The notes under the pieces were generated by a model, which saw only the letters and a program-made list of their open reading frames with translations, was not told the DNA's origin and did no database searches. Shown here one piece after another: positions 15,967 to 24,469 of a DNA stretch of 51,768 bases (positions are counted from its first letter, which is position 1; every line of letters begins with the position of its first letter). The position numbers and the translations under genes were made by a program. The DNA comes from an uncultured Modestobacter sp. (GTDB taxonomy: Bacteria; Actinomycetota; Actinomycetes; Mycobacteriales; Geodermatophilaceae), in assembly GCF_947486615.1 (NCBI RefSeq), contig NZ_CANKUD010000007.1:1-51768 (forward strand), in the 5' to 3' direction.

Positions 15967-17553
15967 TCAGCGCGGGTCGGCCGTGGGCGGTGGGGTCGGG
16001 TTGGTGCCGTCGGTGCCGGTGCTGGCGGCGGTGCTGCCCGTCGCGGAGGGGGTGTTGCCCCGTTCGGCGACCGGCAGGAGCGCGCCGTGGGCCAGCCGCT
16101 CGCGGTAGCCGAACAGCTCCCGCTTCACCACCCGGCTCAGGATGTAGAGCCCGATGATGTTGGGCAGCGACATCAGGAAGATCATGCTGTCGGAGAAGCC
16201 GATCACCGCGTCGAGGGTCGAGGAGGACCCGATGACGACGAAGACGCAGAAGATCAGCTTCCACGTCCGGTCGACCACCATCGACTCGCCGAACAGGTAG
16301 GTCGACGCCTTCAGCCCGTAGTAGCTCCAGGCGAGCATCGTGGAGTAGGCGAAGAGGATCACCGCGACCGCCAGCACGATCGGGAACCAGCCCGCCACCG
16401 TCTCGAAGGCGGCCGAGGTGGTCTCCACCCCCGCCGCGCTCGACTCGTCCGCCCAGGTGCCGGTGATCACGATGGCCAGCGCGGTCATCGTGCAGACGAC
16501 GACGGTGTCGACGAACGGCTCCAGGACGGCGACGTGGCCCTCGGTCGCCGGTTCGTCGGTCTTCACCGCGGAGTGGGCGATCGCGGCCGACCCCAGCCCG
16601 GCCTCGTTGCTGAACGCCGCCCGCCGGAACCCCTGGATGAGCACGCCGACGACGCCGCCGAACCCGGCTTCGGGGCTGAACGCCGTCCGGAGGATCTCCC
16701 AGAGGGCGTCCGGTATCTGGGAGAAGTTGGCGAAGAGCACCGCCAGGCAGGCCACCACGTAGAAGACGGCCATGAACGGGACCAGCTTGTCGGTGACCCG
16801 GGCGATGCTCCGGATGCCGCCGATGATCACCGCGCCGACCAGGATCGCGAGCACCAGGCCGAAGACGGCGCCGGCGGCCCCGAAGCCGAGCCAGCCGTCG
16901 TCCCCGCCGGTCACCGACTGCGCCTGGGCGAAGGCCTGGTTGGACTGGAACATGTTCCCGCCACCGACGGCGCCGCCCAGGGTGAAGATGCAGAACAGGA
17001 CCGCGAGGACCTTGCCCAGCGTGCCCTTGCCGCGCTCCTTCAGCCCCTGGCTCAGGTAGTACATGGGTCCACCGGAGACCCGGCCGTCGGGGTAGACCTT
17101 GCGGTACTTGACGCCGAGGGTGCACTCCACGCCCTTGGTGCACATGCCGACGAGACCCGCGATGATCATCCAGAAGGTGGCCCCCGGCCCGCCGAGGGAG
17201 ATGGCCACCGCGACCCCGGCGATGTTCCCGAGGCCCACCGTCCCGGAGACCGCGGTCGCCAGCGCCTGGAAGTGGGTCACCTCCCCGGCGTCCTCGGGGT
17301 CGTCGTACCTGCCCTTGATCAGCTGGATCGCGTGGCCGAAGGCCCGGAACTGGAAGCCGCGCAGGTAGACGGTGAAGAAGAACCCGGCCACCACCAGCCA
17401 GACGACGATCAGCGGGAGCTCGACGCCCTCGTCGATGAAGTCCAGCGGAACGGCGGCGAAGACGATGCCGGTGATGAACTCGGAGATCGGCGCGAAGACG
17501 TCGTCGACCTGCTCGTCGAAGGAGGCGGCCAGCACGTTCACGGACGAGGTCAT
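15967..17553 (-). CDS. Sodium:alanine (AGCS) symporter
   Basis: A 528-residue amino acid:cation symporter of the AGCS family (AgcS/AlsT). Signature regions are clear: SGTVGLGNIAGVAVAISLGGPGATFWM, the GMCTKGVECTLGVKYRKV loop, VSGGPMYYLSQGL, FRRAAFSNEAGLGSAAIAHSA and WSYYGLKASTYLFG. The C-terminal ~40 residues are a Ser/Thr/Gly-rich tail. I use the ATG that overlaps the UspA stop by one base (TGATG); a GTG one codon earlier is also possible. A 12-bp palindrome GACCGGCCGGTC overlaps the stop and may end the transcript. Confidence 0.95.
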   Translation of the reverse strand: MTSSVNVLAASFDEQVDDVFAPISEFITGIVFAAVPLDFIDEGVELPLIVVWLVVAGFFFTVYLRGFQFRAFGHAIQLIKGRYDDPEDAGEVTHFQALATAVSGTVGLGNIAGVAVAISLGGPGATFWMIIAGLVGMCTKGVECTLGVKYRKVYPDGRVSGGPMYYLSQGLKERGKGTLGKVLAVLFCIFTLGGAVGGGNMFQSNQAFAQAQSVTGGDDGWLGFGAAGAVFGLVLAILVGAVIIGGIRSIARVTDKLVPFMAVFYVVACLAVLFANFSQIPDALWEILRTAFSPEAGFGGVVGVLIQGFRRAAFSNEAGLGSAAIAHSAVKTDEPATEGHVAVLEPFVDTVVVCTMTALAIVITGTWADESSAAGVETTSAAFETVAGWFPIVLAVAVILFAYSTMLAWSYYGLKASTYLFGESMVVDRTWKLIFCVFVVIGSSSTLDAVIGFSDSMIFLMSLPNIIGLYILSRVVKRELFGYRERLAHGALLPVAERGNTPSATGSTAASTGTDGTNPTPPPTADPR

Positions 17554-17990
17554 CACGGCACCACCAGGACGGGGACGGGGGAGAGCTGGATGAGGCTGCT
17601 GGGTGTCGAGCCGAAGAGCAGCGTCCGCACCCGGCTCTGCCCGACCCGCCCGACGATGATCCAGACCGCGCGGTGCTCACGGGCGAGGGCCACGAGCGTC
17701 TCGGCCGGGTGACCGTGCCGGACGACGCCTTCCACCTCCAGGTCGCCGGCGGCGGTGAGCCGGGTGATCGCCGGGTCCAGCACCCGTTCCTGGGCCGACC
17801 TCGCCTCGCGTTCCTTCTCGATCGAGCGGCGTTCGTTCTCCTCCGCTGTGGTGAAGGAGTAGGGCGACCAGGGCACGACGCAGGCCAGCACCAGGCGCAT
17901 CCCGTGCCGGCGGGCCGCCTCGGCAGCAGCGTCCGCCGCCCGTCCGCTCGCCTCGCTCCCGTCGAGCCCCACGATGATCGAAGCGGACAT
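17553..17990 (-). CDS. Universal stress protein (UspA family)
   Basis: A 145-residue UspA domain protein starting SASIIVGLDGSEAS. The ATP-binding motif G-2X-G-9X-G-S is intact in VGRVGQSRVRTLLFGSTPSS, so it probably binds ATP. The ATG at 17990 is chosen because the domain starts at once; the upstream open frame is not coding-like. The gene is translationally coupled to the AGCS symporter, suggesting it modulates that transporter, as reported for some other transporter-linked USPs. That functional link is inference. Confidence 0.93.
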   Translation of the reverse strand: MSASIIVGLDGSEASGRAADAAAEAARRHGMRLVLACVVPWSPYSFTTAEENERRSIEKEREARSAQERVLDPAITRLTAAGDLEVEGVVRHGHPAETLVALAREHRAVWIIVGRVGQSRVRTLLFGSTPSSLIQLSPVPVLVVP

Positions 17991-18081
17991 CGGGTGAACC
18001 CCCAGCCGTCGCGGACGTTGCCGGAAAGCTAGTGGCAGTCCGGGGTGACCCGCACCTCCAACCGGACGGGTGTCACCGGAA

Positions 18082-18110
18082 GGACACACCCCACGAACGG
18101 GTGCGTGTCC
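18082..18110. terminator. Hairpin downstream of the ECF transporter operon
   Basis: GGACACACCC (18082-18091) pairs with GGGTGCGTGTCC (18099-18110) with a two-base bulge. It lies 34 bp beyond the stop of the ECF T-component on the minus strand, so it is placed to end that operon. A second imperfect inverted repeat, GGTGACCC at 18044-18051 with GGGTGTCACC at 18068-18077, follows and may belong to the UspA upstream region. Confidence 0.5.
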
Positions 18111-18143
18111 GGGCCGCTGCGCGGGTGACGCAACGGCGGCGGC

Positions 18144-18908
18144 TCAGCCCAGGAGGGTGTCCGGCAACGGGCCCCACCGGGCGAGCACGGCCGCCACGAG
18201 GACGGCGAGCGCGGTCGCCAGCACGACGACGTCGGCCGCCCCGGGTCGGCCGAGCTGGGGGTCGGTGGCGAAGCCACGCATCCGCATGGTCGCCATGAGC
18301 GTCGGCCCGCGCCGCACCACCGCGAACAGCACCGGGAGGGACACCAGCAGCGCGTCTCGCACGAAGCGGACCGGGTGGCGGATCTCGAGCCGGACGCCGC
18401 GCAGCTTGAGGTGCTCGCTGGTCTGGATGGCCTCCGTCAGGGTGGTGTACAGCAGCCGGTACGACAGCCCGACGGCGAACGCGGCCTGCGCCGGCAGTCC
18501 GATCCCGCGCAGGCCCCGGGCCGTGTCGTCGGGGTCGATGGCGGAGAACACGCTGAGGCTGACCAGGATCGTCGCCGTCCAGGCCAGGACCAACCGCATC
18601 TCCGCCTCGGCCGCGTCGACCACGCCGCCCCAGTCGCCGGCGGTCACCGAGCTCCACCCGCCGATCAGGATCAGTGCGATGAACGTCGGGATGTGGATCG
18701 ACCACAGCACGGCCACCCACCGCCACGGGGTGCGCGCCAGCACGGCGGTCACCAGGCCGGCCACCACCGGGATCAGCATCCACTGGGCGGTGGGTGCGAC
18801 GAAGACGTAGGCGAACAGCAGGACCAGCAGCAGCAGCTTGACCCGCGGGTCGCGCCGGTCGACGACGGTGTCGCGGTTGGCGTAGAGGACGGGCACCTGG
18901 GACGGCAT
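18144..18908 (-). CDS. ECF transporter transmembrane (T) component
   Basis: A 254-residue EcfT-type membrane protein that couples the ATPase to the substrate-binding S protein. About five hydrophobic segments are visible (KLLLLVLLFAYVFVAP, LIPVVAGLVTAVLA, WSIHIPTFIALILIGG, TATILVSLSVFSA, and the C-terminal DVVVLATALAVLVAAVLA). The two coupling-helix motifs are present as DDTARGLRGIGLP and TLMATMRMRGFATD. The ATG overlaps the ATPase stop by one base (TGATG). It is the last gene of the S-A-T operon. Confidence 0.9.
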   Translation of the reverse strand: MPSQVPVLYANRDTVVDRRDPRVKLLLLVLLFAYVFVAPTAQWMLIPVVAGLVTAVLARTPWRWVAVLWSIHIPTFIALILIGGWSSVTAGDWGGVVDAAEAEMRLVLAWTATILVSLSVFSAIDPDDTARGLRGIGLPAQAAFAVGLSYRLLYTTLTEAIQTSEHLKLRGVRLEIRHPVRFVRDALLVSLPVLFAVVRRGPTLMATMRMRGFATDPQLGRPGAADVVVLATALAVLVAAVLARWGPLPDTLLG

Positions 18909-20656
18909 CAGACGGCGCTCCCGGCGTCGGGTCGACTGGGGGTGGCGCCGTTGGGCGCCGGTGTGGACGGCGCGCCGGCGAGGAGGCCGACGAGGTCGTC
19001 CAGCGTGCAGGCCTCCAGCCCGATCGTGCGGGCCAGCGCACCGGCCCGCGGCAGCGCCAGCCGCCGCAGCCCGAGCTGTTCGTGGTGCCGGGCGCCGAAG
19101 ACGTCGCGGGTCGGGCCCTGCAGCGCCACGGCGCCGTGGTCGAGCACGGTGACGGTGTCGGCCACCTCGGCGACGGCCTCCGCGTCGTGCTCGGTCATCA
19201 GCACGGTCGTGCCCCGGTCGCGCAGCTCGGACATCGTCGCGGTCAGCCGCCGCCGCGCGCCGGGCCCCATCCCGGAGAAGGGGGCGTCCAGGACCACCAC
19301 GGTCGGTTCGACGACCAGCGCGGCGGCCAGCGCGACCAGCCGGCGGTGCGCGTTGGGCAGCAGGATGGGGTCGGCGTCCAGCAGGTCCTGGGGCAGGCCG
19401 ACCAGCCGCCGGGCGATGTCCACCCGGGCGTCCAGCTCCTCGGTGCGGCGCCGGCGGCGCAGCGAGTAGGCGATCTCGTCGCGCACCCGCCGCTGGGACA
19501 GGGTCTGCGCCGCGCCCTGCGGGAGGGTCGCCACCCGCAGCGCCAGGTCGGCCGGGTGCACGTCGGCGGTGTCCTGGTCGTCCACCACCACCTGCCCGGC
19601 CACCGGGCGCAGCAGCCCGGCCAGCAGCTTGACCAGCGTGCTCTTGCCGGCGCCGGTCGGCCCCATGACCGCGTGCACCTCGCCGGGGCGCACCTCCAGG
19701 CTCACCCCGCGCAGCGCCGGCGACCGGTCCGGGTAGGCGAAGTCCACCTCGCGCACCTGGATGCGCGCCGGTTCCCCGGCCCAGGCGGGCTCCGCGCGGC
19801 CCTTCGGGCTGCCGGTGGCGGGCGGGCGGGCGCCGGGGTGGTCGGCCCCGATCCGGCCGACGGCGGCCCCGAACTGGACGTCGGTGAGCGGGCGGCCGGG
19901 CAGCCCGAGCCGGCGCGCGGCGTGCAGCGGCGCCGGAGGGTCCAGGTCGGCGGCCTGCTGGACCCGCTCGTCGGCGAGCAGTTCCTGGAGGTCGCCCTGG
20001 GCGGACACCGCGCCGTCGGTCAGCACCAGCAGCCGGTCGGCCAGGTCGACCAGCACGCCGGCGTCCTGCTCGACCAGCAGCACGGTCCGCCGGCCGGCCT
20101 CCTCCCGGATGATGCGCAGCAGCTCGCCCCGGTGCCCGGGATCCAGGTGGCCCATGACGGTGTCCAGCACCAGCACCCGGGGACGGATCGCCAGCGTCGC
20201 GGCCAGGGCGAGCAGCACCTGCTGCCCCTCCGAGAGCTCCCACACCCAGCGCCGGGCCAGCTCCTCCCCGGGCAGGCCCACCCGCTCCAGCAGCCGGCGG
20301 GCCTCGGCCTCGGCGTCCTCCGGCGTCCGCCCCCGGGTGCGGAGCGGATCGGCCACCTCGGACAGCACCCGCAGCTGGGTCAGCTGCCCACCGGGGTCCT
20401 CGAAGACGATGCCGACCGGTGCGTCGCCGTCCGTCGCGTCGTCCTCCGCGGTGAGCTCCACCCGGCCCGACAGCCGCCCGCCGGTCACCCCGGGCACCAG
20501 CCCGGCCAGCGCCAGGCACAACGTCGTCTTGCCCGATCCCGGTGGCCCGACCAGGCCCACCACCTGGCCGTGGTCGACCTGGAAGGTGACGCCGTCCAGG
20601 GCGGGCAGGTCGCTGGCGGGGTAGTGGAACGTGAGGTCGTCGACGCGGATGCTCAC
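18908..20656 (-). CDS. Fused ECF transporter ATPase with two degenerate nucleotide sites
   Basis: A 582-residue fusion of two ABC domains. Domain 1 has Walker A GPPGSGKTT (37-45) and signature LSEGQ (141-145). However, its Walker B reads VLVLDT (161-166, Thr for the catalytic Glu), the Q-loop Gln is Glu86, and the H-loop His is Gln197. Domain 2 has Walker A GPTGAGKST (332-340), Q-loop Gln380 and H-loop His490, but the signature is LPNAHR rather than LSGGQ, and Walker B is VVVLDA (453-458, Ala for Glu). Both halves therefore lack the catalytic carboxylate. It starts with a GTG overlapping the S-gene stop and is coupled to EcfT. Frames are intact, so it is not an obvious pseudogene. Confidence 0.88.
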   Translation of the reverse strand: MSIRVDDLTFHYPASDLPALDGVTFQVDHGQVVGLVGPPGSGKTTLCLALAGLVPGVTGGRLSGRVELTAEDDATDGDAPVGIVFEDPGGQLTQLRVLSEVADPLRTRGRTPEDAEAEARRLLERVGLPGEELARRWVWELSEGQQVLLALAATLAIRPRVLVLDTVMGHLDPGHRGELLRIIREEAGRRTVLLVEQDAGVLVDLADRLLVLTDGAVSAQGDLQELLADERVQQAADLDPPAPLHAARRLGLPGRPLTDVQFGAAVGRIGADHPGARPPATGSPKGRAEPAWAGEPARIQVREVDFAYPDRSPALRGVSLEVRPGEVHAVMGPTGAGKSTLVKLLAGLLRPVAGQVVVDDQDTADVHPADLALRVATLPQGAAQTLSQRRVRDEIAYSLRRRRRTEELDARVDIARRLVGLPQDLLDADPILLPNAHRRLVALAAALVVEPTVVVLDAPFSGMGPGARRRLTATMSELRDRGTTVLMTEHDAEAVAEVADTVTVLDHGAVALQGPTRDVFGARHHEQLGLRRLALPRAGALARTIGLEACTLDDLVGLLAGAPSTPAPNGATPSRPDAGSAV

Positions 20657-21270
20657 CGGGTCACCTGACCGGCGGGTTCGAGCCGCGCGCGCGGCACCTC
20701 CGGCACGAGGTCACGGTGCTGGTCGAGCCCCCGGGGCTCGAAGCCCAGGTACCGGTCGATGCGCCCGTAGAGCAGCGGCACCAGGCCGAGCAGCGGGACC
20801 ACCCCGAGCAGCATGCCGTCGCCGATCACGTTCCCGATGGCGCTGTAGACCGCGATGCTGAACAGCTCGGAGTCGAACAGCACCAGGGACGACGCCTCGA
20901 TCACCGCGTGCAGCGCCGCGGCCAGCAGCACCGCGCCGGTGAGCCGCAGCCTGCTCAGCGGGCGGTTGCCCACCGCGTAGCCGGCGGCGATGAACCCGAC
21001 GACGTAGCCGACGGCGCCGAACACGTCGTCGATCTCGTAGCCCTCGAGCATGTCGCGCAGGAACTCGCCCATCATCGCGCCGACCGCGACCGCCACGACC
21101 GGCCGGCCCAGCGGGACGAGCGCCGCGAGCGCGACCGGGATGAAGAACGGCTTGGCGTCGATGTCGACCGGGATCTCGGGAACCGCTTCCAGCAGCGTGA
21201 GGGCGAGGAAGAACGTCGTCGCGCAGAGGACCGCGACGATCGTCATCCGTGCGGGGGTCAGGTCGTCCAT
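20653..21270 (-). CDS. Probable ECF transporter substrate-binding (S) component
   Basis: About 205 residues with five or six membrane helices, including MTIVAVLCATTFFLALTLLE, FFIPVALAALVPLGRPVVAVA, GAVGYVVGFIAAGYAVG and LLLGVVPLLGLVPLLYG. Position and topology (first gene, overlapping the ATPase by GTGA) identify it as the S subunit. The length and lack of MHIPDG rule against CbiM-type cobalt carriers; the substrate is unknown. Two ATGs are possible; I use the one at 21270, preceded by GGGTGG, over that at 21282. No known riboswitch is seen in the 245-bp upstream region. Confidence 0.72.
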   Translation of the reverse strand: MDDLTPARMTIVAVLCATTFFLALTLLEAVPEIPVDIDAKPFFIPVALAALVPLGRPVVAVAVGAMMGEFLRDMLEGYEIDDVFGAVGYVVGFIAAGYAVGNRPLSRLRLTGAVLLAAALHAVIEASSLVLFDSELFSIAVYSAIGNVIGDGMLLGVVPLLGLVPLLYGRIDRYLGFEPRGLDQHRDLVPEVPRARLEPAGQVTR

Positions 21271-21515
21271 GCGTCCACCCATCTCGGGACGGGATCGTCT
21301 GATGACCGTGACGGTGCCCGCCCGGGGTGAACGCCGGCCACTGCGGAGGTGACGGCTGCCCCAACTGGCCCTCGGTCGGCGGATGCCTCCGGTGGGTCAC
21401 CGCGGCCGGCCGGGCGCACCCCGTCCGCGCCGTTGCCGTCGCGGACGGCTCCGTACCGTGGAGGGACTCCCGCCACCCGTCCACCCGAGCGGGAGCCCGG
21501 ACAGGAGGACCCCTG

Positions 21516-22013
21516 ATGGACCGCCGCACCGTCCCACGCCTGCTCGCCGCGCTGGCCCTCACCGCCTCGCTGGCCGCCTGCGGGGGGGCCGACGACGAGG
21601 CGACGGGGACCATGGCCGACCAGATCAGCACCGACCTGTCCGAGGCACCCGACGTGCCGCCCTCCGAGGAGCCGGCGCCGGAGGAGCTCGTCGTCGAGGA
21701 CGTGGTGGCCGGGGACGGGACCGAGGCCGTCACGGGGACGACCGCCGAGGTCAAGTACGTCGGCGCGTTCTACGAGAGCGGTGAGGAGTTCGACTCCTCC
21801 TGGAGCCGGGGGGACGACGAGACCCTCTCCGTGCCGCTCGGTCAGGGCGCCGTCGTCGAGGGCTTCGAGCAGGGCATCGAGGGGATGCAGGTCGGTGGCC
21901 GGAGGGTGGTCACCATCCCCAGCGACCTCGGCTACGGGGACGAGGGCTACGGGCCGATCCCCGGCGGGGCCACCCTGGTCTTCGTGATCGACCTGGTCGA
22001 GGTCAGCGCCTGA
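21516..22013 (+). CDS. FKBP-type peptidyl-prolyl isomerase, lipoprotein
   Basis: A 165-residue exported FKBP. The signal peptide RLLAALALTASLAACGG has lipobox LAAC, followed by an acidic Pro/Glu linker (to about residue 60). The FKBP domain follows: VKYVGAFYESGEEFDSSW, PLGQGAVVEGFEQGIEGMQVGGRR, VTIPSDLGYGDEGYG and IPGGATLVFVIDLVEV. It probably folds proline-containing proteins on the outer face of the membrane. ACAGGAGGACC precedes the ATG, and a TACCGT -10-like element is at 21454-21459. The downstream VanZ frame begins at or near its stop. Confidence 0.95.
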   Translation: MDRRTVPRLLAALALTASLAACGGADDEATGTMADQISTDLSEAPDVPPSEEPAPEELVVEDVVAGDGTEAVTGTTAEVKYVGAFYESGEEFDSSWSRGDDETLSVPLGQGAVVEGFEQGIEGMQVGGRRVVTIPSDLGYGDEGYGPIPGGATLVFVIDLVEVSA

Positions 22014-22099
22014 CCACCGGCCCGGGGGACGGCGGCTCCCGGGGCCCTGGGGGGCCGGGGCCGGGCTGGGCTCGTGCCCTGCTCGCCGGCTACCTGGCG

Positions 22100-22465
22100 G
22101 TGGGGGCCTGGCTGACCCTGCGCCCGTCGCCGATGGGGCGGGTGCAGTGGCCGGTGACCCGGGCGGTGCACGACGTCACCGGCTGGTCCTGGCAGGTCAG
22201 CGCCCGGGTGGCTGAGCGGGGCGGGAACGTGCTGCTGTTCGTCCCGCTCGGCCTGTTGCTGTGCTGGGCGCTGCCTCGGTTGCATCGCCGGGTCGTCTGG
22301 CTGCTGTGCGTGGCGGCCTCGGTGGGCATCGAGGTGACGCAGTTCCTCTTCCTGCCGGACCGGTACCCCTCGGTCGTCGACGTCGTCACCAACAGCACGG
22401 GCGCGGCGATCGGCGTCGGGCTGCACTGGCTGCTCACCCGCCGGCGCAGCAGCCACCCCGGCTGA
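22100..22465 (+). CDS. VanZ-like family membrane protein
   Basis: A small membrane protein of the VanZ/RDD-like fold: helices around NVLLFVPLGLLLCWALP and VVWLLCVAASVGIEVTQFLF, and the family motif PDRYPSVVDVVTNSTGAAIG. With the first usable start (GTG 22100) it is 121 residues and cuts the first helix (ARALLAGYLAVGAWLTL). The frame continues open upstream, without ATG, GTG or TTG, to a CTG (22010-22012) that overlaps the FKBP stop. The true start may therefore be that CTG. The function of VanZ proteins is poorly defined (teicoplanin resistance in enterococci). Confidence 0.8.
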   Translation: MGAWLTLRPSPMGRVQWPVTRAVHDVTGWSWQVSARVAERGGNVLLFVPLGLLLCWALPRLHRRVVWLLCVAASVGIEVTQFLFLPDRYPSVVDVVTNSTGAAIGVGLHWLLTRRRSSHPG

Positions 22466-22467
22466 GC

Positions 22468-22486
22468 CGGCCGGCAGGACCGGCCG
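22468..22486 (+). terminator. Short GC hairpin after vanZ
   Basis: CGGCCGG (22468-22474) and CCGGCCG (22480-22486) form a 7-bp stem with loop CAGGA, three bases after the VanZ stop. It may attenuate transcription between VanZ and the next gene; with only 41 bp between them, read-through is also possible. Confidence 0.35.
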
Positions 22487-22506
22487 CCCGGTGCGATGGT
22501 CGCCGC

Positions 22507-23220
22507 ATGTGCTTCTCCGCCACCGCCGACTTCGTGGCCGCCGGGGGCATCGGCGCCGTGGCCGTGGCCACCGCGATGCAGGTCCGCACCGTCCGCGACG
22601 TCCCGTTCGCCGCCCTCCCGGGGCTCTTCGCGCTGCACCAGCTCGCCGAGGGCTTCGTGTGGCTGAGCCTGGAGGGGCACGTCGGCTCGGGGGTGGGGGA
22701 CGTGGCTGCCTTCCTCTACGTGCTCTACGCGTTCGGGCTCCTGCCGGTCCTGGTCCCGGCCGCGCTGCTGCTGATCGAGCCACCGGGCCGGCGGCGGCGA
22801 CACATGCTGCCGTTCGTGGTCATCGGCGCGATCACCGCCGTCTACCTGTTCTGGGCCAGCGTGGCCCGCCCCGTCGACTACGAGCAGGTGCACCACTCGA
22901 TCGCCTACCACGCCCATGCGCCGCTGCTCGGCGTCGCGGCCGTCGGGTACGTGCTCGCCACCGTGGGCGCCGCGTTGCTGGCCGGCTACCGCTCGATCGT
23001 CGCGTTCGGGGTGGCCAACGGGATCGGGATCGTGGTCACGCTGATCGTGCTGGCCGCCGCCTTCGCCTCGCTGTGGTGCCTGTGGGCCGCGCTGACCAGC
23101 GTGCTCGTCCTGGTCTTCTTCGTGCGGCGCAACCGCGCCGAGGGCAGTCGCGTGCGGTGGCTGCAGTCCACGTCGCCGGCCGAGGTCGGGCGAGCAACCG
23201 AGGGAACGGCCGCCCGCTGA
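22507..23220 (+). CDS. DUF6629 family membrane protein
   Basis: A 237-residue integral membrane protein starting MCFSATADFVAAGGIGAVAVATA, the characteristic N-terminus of the DUF6629 family. About seven hydrophobic segments follow, with FALHQLAEGFVWLSLEG and HHSIAYHAHAPLLG between them; conserved His and Glu there could bind metal or a cofactor, but no function is known. The C-terminal tail is short and polar. The ATG follows a weak ribosome binding region. Confidence 0.85.
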   Translation: MCFSATADFVAAGGIGAVAVATAMQVRTVRDVPFAALPGLFALHQLAEGFVWLSLEGHVGSGVGDVAAFLYVLYAFGLLPVLVPAALLLIEPPGRRRRHMLPFVVIGAITAVYLFWASVARPVDYEQVHHSIAYHAHAPLLGVAAVGYVLATVGAALLAGYRSIVAFGVANGIGIVVTLIVLAAAFASLWCLWAALTSVLVLVFFVRRNRAEGSRVRWLQSTSPAEVGRATEGTAAR

Positions 23221-23329
23221 CCCCCGTCAGTCGACCTCGGCGGCGTCCCGGCTGAGGTGGTCACCCGGGCACCCGAGCTCCGGGGTGCGCGGCTCCGGAT
23301 CGCCGGCAGCATCCGCCGTCCGGCCTGGC

Positions 23330-24469
23330 TCAGTCGGTGCCGTACCGCGCGAGTCGGGGGTCGTCGGACGGCACCTGGCGCAGCGAGGCGAGCATCTGTT
23401 CGAACCCGGACCTCTCGTCGTCGGGCGGCGCGACCAGCGCCAGCGCGCCGGCAGTCGGCTCCACCAGCACGAAGGTGCGCGGAGTGGATCCCGGTGGCCC
23501 GCCATCGGCCTCTCCGCCCTGGGGGCGGGCGATGATCGCCGGCCGGCCGGCCAGGGTGGTCAGGCGGTCACCGACGTCCGCCCCGACCGCCAGCGGGAGC
23601 TGGACCGGTCCGAAGACCTCGACGTCCAGCACGCGGGTGATCTCACCGTCGGTGAGCTCCGTCCACCAGGTCGTCACGTGTTGCGGAGTGGCGTACGGCG
23701 CACCCGCACGCTGGTGCACGACGACCCAGCCGGGGCTCAGCGTCGGGTCCCAGCCGACCTGCGGACCGTCGACGCGCACCGCGGTGAGCGCCTGCCGGGC
23801 CGCCTCCAGGGTCATCCCGTCGGCCTCCACCGACCACTGCTGACCCTGCCCGTCGGTCCACACCCACCGCCGCAGGCCGGTCGTGGAGGCCTGCACGTCG
23901 AAGCGCAGCGCGGGGTGGCCGAGCACCGTGTCCGGCTCGCTCTCGTCGACCAGGTGGAGTCGGTCGATCCGCGCGTCCACGGGTCCGGTGACCGCGAGCC
24001 GCGCGGTCACCACCCCCGCCGCGTCCTGCTCCACCACGGCCAGGGACGGCGGGATGCAGGTCGAGGCGCGCGAGTTGTGGCGCACCATGATCGACCGGTA
24101 GGCCCAACCACTCGGCAGCTCGTCGGGCAGCAGCCGGACCTCCGCCTCTTCCGGGCGGACCACGCTCGCGTACCCGTCGGCGCAGCTGATCGACCCGTCC
24201 GCGGCCACGGCCGGGGAGACGAGCGCCGGCGCACCGCCACCGTCGTCCTGGACCGCGCTGATGACCAGCGGGACGGCGGTCAGCACAGCGGCGGCTGCGG
24301 CGATCAGCGTGACCCGGCGCGGCCAGGGTGAACGGCGGTGCCCCGCCGGGAGGCTGCCCGCGCGCTCGACGTCCACCCGGTCGCGCACCCGGGCGAGCAG
24401 CGCAGCGTCGTCGGGGGTGCGACCCGCCGGGTCCGCGGCGCGCAGCAGGGAGTCGAGGTCGGGGGTCAT
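23330..24469 (-). CDS. Membrane-anchored protein coupled to the ECF sigma factor
   Basis: A 379-residue protein with a cytoplasmic N-terminus (MTPDLDSLLRAADPAGRTPDD, about 55 residues), a single transmembrane helix (RVTLIAAAAAVLTAVPLVISAV), and a large outer domain of about 300 residues. The ATG overlaps the sigma-factor stop (ATGA). Layout and coupling suggest an anti-sigma factor or sensor, although I do not see a zinc-binding HxxxCxxC anti-sigma motif. The outer domain has two Cys (SISCADG, STCIPPS) and is otherwise unfamiliar. Confidence 0.78.
   Translation of the reverse strand: MTPDLDSLLRAADPAGRTPDDAALLARVRDRVDVERAGSLPAGHRRSPWPRRVTLIAAAAAVLTAVPLVISAVQDDGGGAPALVSPAVAADGSISCADGYASVVRPEEAEVRLLPDELPSGWAYRSIMVRHNSRASTCIPPSLAVVEQDAAGVVTARLAVTGPVDARIDRLHLVDESEPDTVLGHPALRFDVQASTTGLRRWVWTDGQGQQWSVEADGMTLEAARQALTAVRVDGPQVGWDPTLSPGWVVVHQRAGAPYATPQHVTTWWTELTDGEITRVLDVEVFGPVQLPLAVGADVGDRLTTLAGRPAIIARPQGGEADGGPPGSTPRTFVLVEPTAGALALVAPPDDERSGFEQMLASLRQVPSDDPRLARYGTD

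Noticed and set aside
21258..21476. Small minus-strand ORF upstream of the ECF S gene
   Set aside because: Composition is Arg/Gly/Asp noise, there is no ribosome binding site, and it overlaps the S-gene start.
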